From: Branchiostoma lanceolatum
Lineage: Eukaryota; Chordata; Leptocardii; Amphioxiformes; Branchiostomatidae
Assembly (NCBI RefSeq): GCF_035083965.1
Contig: NC_089726.1
Coordinates: 14,389,501-14,453,500, forward strand
Direction of reading: 5' to 3'
DNA length: 64,000 nt
The notes under the pieces are model-generated. The model had not been told where the DNA came from. It saw only the letters and a program-made list of their open reading frames with translations, and did no database searches. The translations under genes were made by a program, and so were the position numbers. Of the stretch, positions 32,403 through 43,149 are shown piece by piece (position 1 is the first letter of the stretch; each line of letters starts with the position of its first letter).

Positions 32403-33989
32403 AGTTCGGTCTTGAAGTACTCCTGGACTTGATTGGATCGGAGATATGTTATACCTATAGCCAGTATAGGCGAAGTGTTGATGACAGAATTGGATACAGA
32501 TATAATGGCTTCTCGATGTGCCTGGGGCGGGGATACCGGTCGGGTGGGCTGGCAATGACGTCACATGACATGGTAGCAACCTCGACGATGGAGGTTCGAC
32601 GCCCAGTTAGAACACTACATGATGCAAACTGACGTTACCACAAACTTACAAAGCTTAAAAAATCAATCCAGTTGAAGAAGCACATTCAATTGCCAAAATC
32701 CACCAGTCTTTATTCTATGTCGTCTAACACAAAACTATATATCCATGAACATTTATAGGCTATGGTTAAAAAAAAGATATAGCACTCCATGTTTCTAATG
32801 CTCATAAATTTTCAGTAGATTTTATGTACTAAAACCTGGACATTCCACCTCCGTACGTTATTCATCAAGTGTTGTACAAACTTTCACACTTCTACACATC
32901 GATATTACAATAAATACTTGGTTGTTTTGTGAGTACGATTTGAGCGTGTAACGTTACAGCGTTCTGCACGACTGAAGCTGTGAGCCCCTTGGGCGTTACT
33001 GGTGGCCCTGATCTGATCTGAATAGGAGACACCCAGCTACACACACGTCCCTCACGCCTGTCTTTCAAGTTTCAATTATTGAACTTAAGGGTTTATAAAC
33101 ATTGGTCTCGTTGAGCACATGTTGAGGTTTTGTGGATCACAGTGTCTTGTCGACATAGACTGGTATGTATCTGATTCTCCTCTATGTTAGCAGAAATGAT
33201 GTTGTTTTTTGATTAGGTCAAAAGCCGGGACTACTAAGAACCCTTTCTAGAAAATTCGAGGCCAGTTACCTTCTGTGTCGTCCATTTTGTTTTACTTTTG
33301 TACAGACTGCTAAACACAAGTGATCAGATGAGGTTTGGTACTTATCAACTGTGGTAGGTTGTATTTGTAAACACAAAACCACAAACTTCACTCCGAATAT
33401 CATTAACAAATACATAGAGTATTCATGCATGTTCAATATTAACACAGTAGACTCGTCATACATTACATAGAAAACAACAAGGTGCTACCTGAACAGCTGT
33501 AAATCACTGTCTCCTTCAATGATTTTTACAAGTTATCGATCAGATGTTATCCAACTAAAAACATTCATTATGAGCATATATACTAGTACTACTCTCCAAG
33601 CGGAGGTTATTGAGGAAAATTGTGACTTTCTTATCATATGCCCCATTTTTTGTCAGCTTTCTCCACTGGCAACAAATGGTGGGGAAGAGCTGACAAGAAA
33701 ACAAGGTATATGATAAGGTCACAATTTTCCCCAACAACCTCTGATTGGAGAGTATATTAGTACAACTGAACAACAACTCACACACCCTCTTACTGCCCGA
33801 TGCCTACATGTACCATTTATTGTATCGGATTTCCTGGGGAGTTCCAAAGACAGGGAGGGTAGGTGCATTGAAGCGTCTAACGTGGTGGAAATGCATTTCT
33901 GACAACTTTAGAAACCTACCGACTATTAGTATTTTAATGGTGAATGAAATTCACTTTAAAGATACTAATTTTCGACAATTTCAGCAGAC
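32403..33989. other. Intergenic spacer between sulfotransferase copies A and B
   Basis: No coding region is recognised. A poly(A) signal AATAAA for copy A may be the one at 32909-32914. A MITE-like element lies at 33591-33753. The 5'UTR exon of copy B is probably here, since an acceptor (tttcag) precedes its start exon at about 33984. Confidence 0.5.
33591..33753. mobile_element. MITE-like fold-back element
   Basis: Inverted arms of about 70 nt begin ACTCTCCAAGCGGAGGTT and end AACCTCTGATTGGAGAGT. Similar 11-bp direct repeats (TATACTAGTAC and TATATTAGTAC) flank it. The tips resemble those of the element at 43341-43577. Confidence 0.65.
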
Positions 33990-35785
33990 ATGTTGGGTCA
34001 CAGTCGCAGAACCTTTGTTGCCCTTCTCATCATAACAGCTGCCAGCACACTGCTTTACTCTAGAACGCTGTTTACAAGGTAAGAAAGTGCTTATTGTAGT
34101 CGATTCCCTGGTATTCTTTCATGGTTTAAAAACCACTCGCGCTCAGTAAGATATGACAAGACTGCATCAAATCACGATGAGTAAAACGATGCTTGATAAG
34201 TTTGTTAACTTTACAATGATGCCAATTGTTTCAATGACTTCCATTCTATAGACATCACGACCGAAATCATTCATTGACAAGACGGCTAATGGGCGTGGTA
34301 AGGGAGAACCAATCTTCACAGTCATCTACGTCATCACAGCCATGTACGTCATCACAGCCATGTACGTCATCACAGCCATCTACGTCATCACAGCCATCTA
34401 CGTCATCACAGCCATTTACGTCATCACAGCCATCTACGTCATCACAGCCATCTACGTCACAAGGACCGTGGCCGACGTGTACGGAGAGAAGACGCCTTGC
34501 CTTTGCTAAGAACCACAAAGTAGGAGGAGACACTGTCAGGACAATCTTCGATCGCTTCGGATATGTTAGGAAACTAAACTTCATCCTCCCGCGCTCACTT
34601 GTGGTCAGCAAGATGTATCCGTACCAGCTGCACCCTAAGTCCTACCTGCCGCCACCCCGGAACCAGGCCTTCGACCTGCTGGTGTATCACACTGTGTATG
34701 AAAGAGCGCGGTACAGAAAAATCCTCCCAAAGGACACTGTTTACCTGACTATCATCCGTGAACCCTTAAGTCATCTGAAATCCACCTGGAACTATTACAA
34801 ACTCCAGAAAAGATTCCACATCGAAGATGATGGGGAGGACCCGATACTGACATTTCTGGCCAACCCAGGCAAATATGACAAAAGGTGTGGCCATGGCCGC
34901 CACGTTCCCTACTGTCTTACCCAGAATGCCATGTCTGCTGACCTTGGATTTCCCGCCGCAACAAACAAGCAGGTAGGTCCCGGATGTGACACGGACAAGA
35001 GAGAGGTCATTACCCGCAAATTCCTGCAAATCATCAAAGACGACTTCGATTTGGTCATGATGACGGAGTACTTTGACGAGTCGCTAGTCCTGCTGAAGCG
35101 GCTGATGTGTTGGTCTTTACAAGACATTCTCTACTACAAGACCAACACCCGCAGATATGTAAGCAAAGAGAAACAGATCCCATCAAAACTCCAACAGAAC
35201 CACAGAGAATGGAGCTATGTGGACTATGCTCTCTACCAACACTTCAATCAGACCTTTTGGAGAAGGGTAGATTCGGCCGGTAACGATTTCTGGGGAGAAG
35301 TCAGATATTTTAGACATATTAATGAGAAGATGAGACAACTGTGCGATGGTTACAAGGCAAGCAAACCATGCTCCATCTCTACCTTAAAATTCAAAGACTC
35401 AAGGTGGGGGCCAGGTTTTACATTAGATAGGAACTTTTGTATGCTGGCGAAGAGAACTCTGCGCTGTTATTTATTGCTTGAGTCTGAGCGGGCGGCCAAA
35501 GCACTGGGACTGAACCGTCGCAACATTACCATCTATTCAGATGTCGACTTGGGACAATTCAATAAAGCTGTAAAGGCGAGAAAAAGACGAACAACAATGA
35601 AGGCAATTGATGTGGTTTTAGATAATTGCGTCAACTGTAAGTTGAGAGATTGTGGCTCATTGGACTACTTGTCGCACTTCTACCATGACGGGTATGTCAG
35701 CAGCGCCACCTATCGCAGTATCGTGAACAGAGAGCATCCAAACTTCGTCAGGCAATGTCACGTTAAAACCACCGTTAAACGTTAA
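33990..35785 (+). CDS. Galactose 3-O-sulfotransferase-like, copy B
   Basis: Exons 33990-34078 and 34252-35785 with a phase-2 intron at the same place as in copy A; the first exon is also 89 nt long. The product is 540 aa. It has a signal anchor (FVALLIITAASTLLY), then a Ser/Thr/Gln/Pro stem made of an 18-bp coding tandem repeat (34323-34461, units SSQPxT). The catalytic domain has KNHKVGGDTV, VYLTIIREPLSHLKSTWNYY, TEYFDESLVLLKRLMCW and YVDYALYQHFNQTFW. Close identity to copy A, including CysxxCys near the C-terminus, shows tandem duplication. Predicted Golgi type II enzyme; acceptor unknown. Confidence 0.87.
34323..34461 (+). repeat. 18-bp coding minisatellite in sulfotransferase copy B
   Basis: About eight head-to-tail units of TCATCACAGCCATNTACG encode Ser-Ser-Gln-Pro-(Ser/Cys/Phe)-Thr in the stem between membrane anchor and catalytic domain. 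The unit length is a multiple of three, so copy number can change without a frameshift. Confidence 0.85.
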
Positions 35786-38011
35786 CGTTATAGAGTTACA
35801 TAGCTTGAAAGTTTACATCAAATTTCGTAGAGTTTGCAGGGAATTGATTAGTCTGTATAACGCAAACTCCAGCTGTCCGGGGGTTTCTCTCCCCTCCCCG
35901 CGGGTTGCGAGGCCGTTACAGGGCGGCGAGCGGTCACAGGAGGCTTGATTGAATTCAGGCTAGGAATTTATGTCCCAAAAGCAAACGCATCACACCGAGT
36001 CTTGGTGGATGTCGACACTAAAAGCTTTGACAAGCATGGAGGGTAAATATTGTTGTTCTGTATTTTTATCCCAAACTGGATTTTTCTGTTGACAAAAAGT
36101 TGCCCCACCAGAATATGGACAGAAATGTTGCTTACTTCAATGTCACATTGGGTGTAAGGTTTATGAACTGCATTAAAAAGTGTGAATTCTCACATAACTT
36201 TATCTGTGCGGATCATGCATACAGGGATATCTGAAATGTAGACACTCTAAGCAACCATTTCTACCGATTTGCGGACAGTACTGAGTTATTTCAGTCACTC
36301 TAACTTAAGATTAAAATCAAGTAAATCACTTGGGCAAGAGGTTTGTGTTTTCAGAGTGTTTTGTTTTTCTTGTAGTCAAAATACATTAATTGGAATATTT
36401 CTAATAGTATGAAAGGAGAAGAATGAATTTGGAGATTTGCCAGCTTCATCGTACTGTAGACCAGGTAGGTAAATTCGCCATGTAATGTCCTATCATGACT
36501 TAAATTTCACCACGGGTCCGTCACCATGGCGACGGACCGGTTGAGTGGGTAGGCAATGGCGTCGCAAAACGATGGCACGGGTCAACATACAGTAACGACT
36601 CGCCGTGTTTTGATTTGATCATTAAAGTGGAAAATGTTATAATCATTTCTAAAGGCTGAATAACTTGCAAATTAAGTAGTGTGAACAGAAAGCTCAGAAC
36701 CTGCACATATGTAGTGGAATGAAGTGTTCCAAATTTAACAAAAGAAAATAAATGTCATGGAAATCCGTTGTTCCTTTGTTCAGTTATTCTCCTTAGAAGA
36801 TTTTCACAATAACGCCCCTGCAGTTCCAGAGCAAGGTACTAGGGAGGCCCAAACCTACACAACTTCTTTACTACATCACAAGCTATCTGACACCAAAAAA
36901 TCAAGACCATAGCACGTCCAGGTCAAAAGATACAAAAATTGAAGTTCTGCTGCAGTACCAAGGTCACATACCAGGGGGCCCAAAATTAATCTTGAATTTT
37001 GGCTTCACAACACCCGCCAACATACCAAATATCATTGTAATCCATCCAGAGGTACTTGAGTTATGCTGACTACAATAGTCCGGAAACACACACACACACA
37101 CACACAGACAGACAGACACACAGACACGCCAAAAACAATATCTCCATTTTTCATGGAGATAAAAATTACATACTAGTAGTATCGTACTTCGTTGGTGTCA
37201 ATTGTCACTTATGAACCCAGCGTTTGATCGCCCCCGGGACAGTCTACAGACGTTTGAAACGCATTATAGACCAGACATGAACACGTCGCCACGCCTAGAA
37301 GAATGTCCTCGTGCCTGACGTCACTGATTGCTCTAAATGAAGACACGATTCAGTGATCATCACCTTGGTCTCGCCCAGCGTCTCGCCGATCTAGACGAAA
37401 TTATCTGATGCGCCACCGGACAAAACATGACGGTAAGGCTTTTATATTTTCATGGCATGAGTTCCATTTTCTATTGTTGACTTGGCCGATGTTAAACAAA
37501 CTTCTTGCCTCGGGCCATCGAGCACACAGGGCAACATGGACGGCGACACCGTCTCGTCCTGAATACGTGTAGATTATCAACGGTCGGTTGCGCTAGGAGG
37601 ACAATATAAGACTAAACTCACCTTCTTATTTCCCAATGAATTTCTCTGTAGCAGATCGACTAACAGTTTCTGTGTACAGACGTTTAGAGAGCCTTATCTA
37701 TGTCACAGCGGGCACACTTCGACAGCGCCATTACAATAACCTTGGAACACAACTAGCATATTTTGTAATTTGCGATGTGGAACTGGGCGTTTTATAAAAG
37801 GCAAATACACCACAGACGACGAAGATTTGGGTGTGCATGTGTGAAACAATATGTATAGCTCCCTTTATTAGAAATTATTTCAGTGGACTTCAACATTTAA
37901 GATATACAAGACAAGGATTTCGTTATGTTGGTGTCCACGTATGTATTAGTCCTGCACCACAGAATAACATATATTTCTTAACAGGTTGTATGACACACCT
38001 TAGTCACCACT
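35786..38011. other. Intergenic spacer between sulfotransferase copies B and C
   Basis: No coding region is recognised. 36515-36538 is a short perfect hairpin (GGTCCGTC/GACGGACC). Around 36820-37165 is a probable dispersed repeat ending in a CA/GACA microsatellite. The 5'UTR exon of copy C may lie near the 3' end. Confidence 0.5.
36820..37165. repeat. Probable dispersed repeat with (CA)n tail
   Basis: The tract contains CACACACACA then GACAGACAGACA (37087-37130), followed by a small hairpin TCTCCATTTTTCATGGAGA. A similar run of short A/C/G repeats with AAAACAATA appears at 54175-54215. The layout suggests a multi-copy non-autonomous element; this is inference. Confidence 0.35.
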
Positions 38012-40019
38012 ATGGCGCGAAAACGAGACCTGAAATTTTTCTCCTGCCTGATGTTTTTCATGGTCATGTGCATATCTCTGTACCTGATCATACTGAGCCA
38101 ACCCAAAAAGTGAGTTATTCATGTTGTATGTAATTACTGTGTGTGGCCTAACTCTATTTTAATGAAACAATGATGTTGACCACAATATGGACTTTTATTT
38201 CGAAAAGGGTGATATGGAGCGGATTTGCTTTTGAAGTGATAGCCTGCATGTTTCAACCCCTTACCCGATTGTTATGAACTGTCAAACATATTACGGGCGG
38301 AGCCATGATCAGCTGTAGCCACGACGAAACCCGTCGGACGACAGACGACGACTTGCTCAAGTAAAAACTCCATATTGGGGACAAAGGTCAAATCGGTATC
38401 AAATCAACCCGTGACGTATACAGTTTGCCTTTATTACAACAAAAGTAGAGTTTTACGGGTTAAACTTTAACATTTCTAAGACAAGCACAGTAGTAAGTCT
38501 AGTAGATAATTGTTTTATCACTGATAATTTCAACTTGACCTTTGAACTTATATATTGCGTTTGGCGCGTGCAATTTTTTAAAAAGATTTGCGTAAACAAA
38601 ATGTTTCTGTTTCTTTATAATCTGTTATGTTCTAGGCACGGGCACAAGAAACGCTATATCCACAAGAGGTCGCGTTCAGAGAGTCAGCCGATCGTAAGTT
38701 TGTCACACAACAATGTCTCCGGAGGCAAGCCATATCCTCGGTGCACAGAGAAGAAGCGGATTGCGTTGCTCAAAAATCACAAGGTGGGAGGGGACACGGT
38801 CAAGAACATCCTGAACCGTTATGGCTATAACAGAAATCTAACTTTCCTTATTCCTAGAAACTTCGCTCCGAGTTTAGCTTATCCATACAACCTTAACCCG
38901 AACACAGTGATAGGCCGTCCTCCCAACAAAACCTACGACATCTGGGTGCACCATGCAGTCTTCGAGAGAAACGTCTTCAAGGAATATTTCCCAGAAGACA
39001 CATTCTTTTTGACCATCTTAAGGAATCCACTGAGTCACTTCAAGTCCGTGTGGAACCATTACCAACTTAGGAAGAAATTCGGCATTCCATCGACTAAAAT
39101 AGACTCTATTCTGATGTTCCTGCAAGAACCAGCCATATACGACCCGGTATGCGGGCATGGGTCACATGAACCGCTGTGTTTCACACAGAACTCCATGGCC
39201 GCTGATCTAGGCTTTCCTCTGAAGGACAACCAAAAACTACAATCACTAAAAAGCGGGAAGACGAAAAAGTCAATAGCTGAATCGTTTGTACGGCAAATCG
39301 AAGAAGACTTCCCGTTTGTTATGATCATGGAATATTTCGACGAATCCTTGGTGCTCCTGAGACGAATGATGTGTTGGTCCATGAAGCACATCCTTTATTA
39401 CAGCGTCAACTCCAAGAGGTATTCGTACAAGCATGTCGAAATCAAGGGGAAAGACAAAGAGAGACACGCGGAGTGGAACTACGTGGATTATGCCCTCTAC
39501 GACCACTTCAACAACACGTTCTGGCAGAAGGTAAAAGAGACGGGTAACAGTTTCTGGGAGGAGGTCGAGTTCTTCCGACAGGTGAACCAGAAAATGCGAG
39601 ATCACTGCGCCGCTCTCATCCAGAAGAGTCAAACGTGTTCTAAATACGGGCCTACACTTGAAGTTAGTGACACGCGGTGGGGACCGGGCTTTACCATAGA
39701 CAGGGAGTTCTGCTTGCTGGCCAGGAGGGGACTGAGATGCCATTTTACATTACAGGCAGAAAGGCTAACCAAGGCGTTGGGTATCAGGAACAGGGGACTT
39801 CACCAGACTACGCTAAATGTAGTAGAGAAGGAACTGAACCGTCACTGTAATTATTGTAAACTAAAGATAAGGTGTAATAAGGAGGACTATTTAGCCCACT
39901 TCTACAGAGAAGGTTACATCAGTGCCCAGCAATACGAGGAATTCAAGACCGTCACGTTTCCTGAACTGTCACGAAGTTGTTCCCTCCCTCCTACCGTACT
40001 AAGACCAGAATTGCATTAG
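38012..40019 (+). CDS. Galactose 3-O-sulfotransferase-like, copy C
   Basis: Exons 38012-38109 and 38636-40019 with the same phase-2 intron as copies A and B; 493 aa. The first exon encodes a basic N-terminus and signal anchor (FFSCLMFFMVMCISLYLIIL), then a short basic stem. The catalytic domain shows KNHKVGGDTVKNIL, FFLTILRNPLSHFKSVWNHY (Asn replaces Glu in the usual REP triplet), MEYFDESLVLLRRMMCW and YVDYALYDHFNNTFW. It is the most diverged of the three. The membrane exon was preferred over the in-frame ATGs just upstream of exon 2 because it gives the conserved gene structure and a membrane anchor. Confidence 0.85.
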
Positions 40020-41125
40020 AAATTAAGAGGAAGAACGTAGAAAACGTAAGACTAACAGAATCAGCAAATATATGGGTAGATTCGCGGTACCAGGTAAAAT
40101 GCTGGTGCTATATACATGGATATAACAACAACAATCCACATCCAATTACGGTATTCATAATTGCTTATAAATATGTTGTAGAATTAAGTCTCAAATACTA
40201 GTGACCATTTGGCTTGCACATGGGCGTCGCCAAAAAATGTACAGAATATATGAATACGTAGTCATCCTTTGCTCGTGACAGGATATCTTGTTGGACTCAC
40301 AGCTCTGGACTCTCTGGGCTACACGTAACCCACATTATCCCCAAACACACATAATTCATGGTACATAACGTGCACCACCTTCATATTTCAATACAGGCGA
40401 TTCGCATCGTCACCCTGAAAGACTACACTATGCCTCAACTATGCAAACCACGTTTCTATCATGCACCCAATCGTTACGGACGACCAAGATCCAAGAGAAA
40501 AATTCTTTCACACAACAACACGCTGCCTAGTCCTGAATGGGAAACTCTACCAGTCGTTGTACGGGGTTAACACACACACAGTCCAGTCTACAATAGAACT
40601 AACCCCAATTATTAGTTACCATGGGTCGGATAAACAAACGCCCCAGGCGTATATCACTTGCCTGATGCAAAACTAATTACTAGTCTTCAAACACGCCCTT
40701 CAGACACGCACATGCTGTTTACTGTTAATATTCCTCTGATTCCATCAACGTCTCGACCGACGAAGTTGAACGTCAGCACTTGTAATGTGACGTCATACAG
40801 GTGTTTACTTTCCTCTGTGCTATTTCCGCTGGGCTCTGCAAGGTGGGCTTAAAACACAATCGTTATCATTTTCGCGCTAGGATTCCTTGGCGCGGGGCAG
40901 ATTTATTCATTTCGTAGAATGAAAAACTGGTTTGAGCGAGCAGGAGTTTGATTTACGTGTCCGACCTGGCCGGTGGACTGTTTCTGGTGACACTTGGCAT
41001 TTCCACCTGAGTCAAAACAAACACCCAACCTTTTCTGTAACTCACACTCCCTCACTTCACGGAATTCTGCTCGCGGTGACTTTTGACCTCAATGAGCAAT
41101 GCGGCCGGGCACTAACACAGAGAGG
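40020..41125. other. Intergenic, upstream of the TRIM gene
   Basis: I see no coding region or named repeat. It should include the TRIM promoter. Short open frames here lack motifs. Confidence 0.5.
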
Positions 41126-43111
41126 ATGGCGTCCAACATTCTGTCCCATATCACCGAAGAGTTTCTCGTCTGCCAGATATGCTTGGAGGACTACGATCGG
41201 CCGAAGATACTACCGTGCCTGCACACCTTCTGCCAGGGGTGTTTAGAGAAGCTACCGGTGGGTAAATCTACGGGAGGGCCGGGGAAACTTTCCTGTCCTA
41301 CCTGTCGACAGGACGTGAGCCTCCCCAAAGATGGCGTCCGCGCCCTGAAAGACAACTTCCTAGTTACAAAACTGAGTGACGTTATGAAGCAGACTTCAGA
41401 CTCGGCACAAGAGGGGATGGGAGAGGCCCGCTGTACGACGTGCGAGGCAGGTGTGTACGCTACCTCGTACTGTGTAGACTGTCCTGACTACTTGTGTCAA
41501 ACATGTGCGACTAGCCACTGCCGCCCTAAGCCTACACGATCGCACAGGGTTGTTACTCTGAAGGATTTGAAGTCGGGGAAAGTCCTGGTGTCTGCGAGAA
41601 CGGCCGAGCCTTCGAAGTGCTCGATTCACAAGGAGGTCCACAAGTTTTACTGTGAGACGTGCCGCCAGGTGATCTGTCTGCACTGTGTGGTCACCACACA
41701 CAAGGAACACAGCTATGTGGAGGTGGAGGAAGCGGCAGGGAAGGAGAAAGGCGTCATGGAAGGACTTCTACATGGAGTCAAAAGAGGCGCCATCCTGCAC
41801 GACATGTGGCTGGGCGAGTTGCGAGGAAGTGGCGAAAGGTGGGCGTCACAAGTAGAGAAGATGTCGACAGACATCGAAGGGCAAGCGGACGCCATAATCG
41901 GCGCAGTCCAGAGGATGAGAGACCAGCGGCTCGTCCAACTTCGATCTCTCCACGATGCACGACAGAAACAGCTATCGTCTGCCATTAACACTGCCGATAC
42001 GTGTCTCACCCAGGCAAAAAACACCATCCAATTCGTAGGGCACCTGTTGGTGAACGGAAACCCGACAGAGCTCCTGACTGTGGCAGAAGGCGTGAAGGAA
42101 GAGCTCCTGAAACAGACAGACAAGAACGTACGTACAAACCTGCACTCTGCAAATACTTTCAAAGAATTAAGTTACAATCCAGCCTCTATCAGTGTGGAGG
42201 AAGAGGTGTCCAAACTCATGGGTGACGTAAAACAGAAAGACGTGGAAGTCGTGATACCCCCTGTCGCTGGATTGCAGATTAAAGCTAAAGCTTCGCTCAG
42301 CCACTGCAATAAAGTCAAACTGTACAAAGCGGTCGGAAAGGCGGGGAAAGCAGAAGGTGAGTTTGATTCGCCACTGTGCATCGCCATCACGGGTGGACAG
42401 GACATAGTGGCTACCGACTACCGCAAGAAGTGTCTCCAGGTCGTCGACAAGGAAGGAGGGTTCAAGAGGAAGATCGACCTTGGTTTTCAACCGGAGTGTG
42501 TGACGGCGTTAGACAATGGCGAACTGTTAGTGACAGGAGACGGACCCAAGGTTCACGTGATGAACAGTGAGGGTTCGGACAAGCGGGTTATCCACGTGAC
42601 GAACGTGGCGGAGAAGGACACGGTGGGAGGCGGGATCGCGGTGGACGGCCTCGGACGGATCGTGGTGACTGTCGGCTGGCAGGTGTTCGTTCTGCTGCCG
42701 AACGGGACGCGCGTGTGCGAGTTCGGAGATCGGGACTTCGGCTACATCCTCCGGGTCGCCACCGACAGCCGTAACCACGTCATCGTCAGCGACATGCGCA
42801 ACAACAACGTCAAAGTCTTCGACCCGGACTACGGGGTCGTGTTCAAGTTCGGGAAGCACGGGTCCGGGGACGGCCAGCTGGACCATCCCATGGGACTGTA
42901 CGTGGATGAAGACGACAACATCGTCGTGTGCGACTCGCACAACCACCGCGTGTCTCAGTTCGACAGGGACGGGCTGTTCGTCAGGCACCTGCTGACCCGG
43001 GAGGACGGGCTGCACTACCCCTGGGGACTCTCACTCATGCATGACGGGAAGATGGTGGTGTGCGACATGAACAGTAAAAATGGACGTATGAAACTCTTCT
43101 CACTTAAGTAG
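41126..43111 (+). CDS. TRIM-NHL family RING E3 ubiquitin ligase, intronless
   Basis: A single-exon ORF of 661 aa from the ATG at 41126 (GAGAGGATGG, good context); an in-frame ATG at 41099 would add nine residues. The RING (C3HC4) opens with CQICLEDY and closes with CPTCRQD (about residues 16-64). A B-box1-like module (CTTCEAGVYATSYC...) and a B-box2 (CSIHKEVHKFYCETC) follow, then a coiled coil, a linker, and C-terminal NHL repeats forming a propeller (motifs such as GQLDHPMGLYVDEDDNIVVC). The order matches TRIM2/3/32/71-type proteins, which ubiquitinate proteins or bind RNA through the NHL propeller. There is no filamin domain. Intronless TRIM genes suggest expansion by retroposition or tandem copying. 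Confidence 0.88.
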   Translation: MASNILSHITEEFLVCQICLEDYDRPKILPCLHTFCQGCLEKLPVGKSTGGPGKLSCPTCRQDVSLPKDGVRALKDNFLVTKLSDVMKQTSDSAQEGMGEARCTTCEAGVYATSYCVDCPDYLCQTCATSHCRPKPTRSHRVVTLKDLKSGKVLVSARTAEPSKCSIHKEVHKFYCETCRQVICLHCVVTTHKEHSYVEVEEAAGKEKGVMEGLLHGVKRGAILHDMWLGELRGSGERWASQVEKMSTDIEGQADAIIGAVQRMRDQRLVQLRSLHDARQKQLSSAINTADTCLTQAKNTIQFVGHLLVNGNPTELLTVAEGVKEELLKQTDKNVRTNLHSANTFKELSYNPASISVEEEVSKLMGDVKQKDVEVVIPPVAGLQIKAKASLSHCNKVKLYKAVGKAGKAEGEFDSPLCIAITGGQDIVATDYRKKCLQVVDKEGGFKRKIDLGFQPECVTALDNGELLVTGDGPKVHVMNSEGSDKRVIHVTNVAEKDTVGGGIAVDGLGRIVVTVGWQVFVLLPNGTRVCEFGDRDFGYILRVATDSRNHVIVSDMRNNNVKVFDPDYGVVFKFGKHGSGDGQLDHPMGLYVDEDDNIVVCDSHNHRVSQFDRDGLFVRHLLTREDGLHYPWGLSLMHDGKMVVCDMNSKNGRMKLFSLK

Positions 43112-43143
43112 ACACGTTCTTCTACAGGAATCGTTTCAGCAAG

Positions 43144-43149
43144 AATAAA
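43144..43149 (+). terminator. Poly(A) signal, TRIM-NHL gene
   Basis: AATAAA 33 bp after the stop codon. Confidence 0.55.

Noticed and set aside
34267-34611. Minus-strand open frame with Asp-Asp-Val-Gly-Cys repeats
   Set aside because: It is the reverse of the 18-bp coding minisatellite of sulfotransferase copy B; the plus frame has the conserved enzyme sequence.
36515-36538. Hairpin GGTCCGTC/GACGGACC as an X-box or terminator
   Set aside because: One X-box half departs from the consensus and no transcript end is nearby; it is simply a short palindrome.
38535-38635. In-frame ATGs upstream of the large exon of sulfotransferase copy C as start
   Set aside because: The segment ends in an acceptor (ttctag) and the separate exon at 38012 gives a signal anchor in the same phase as copies A and B.
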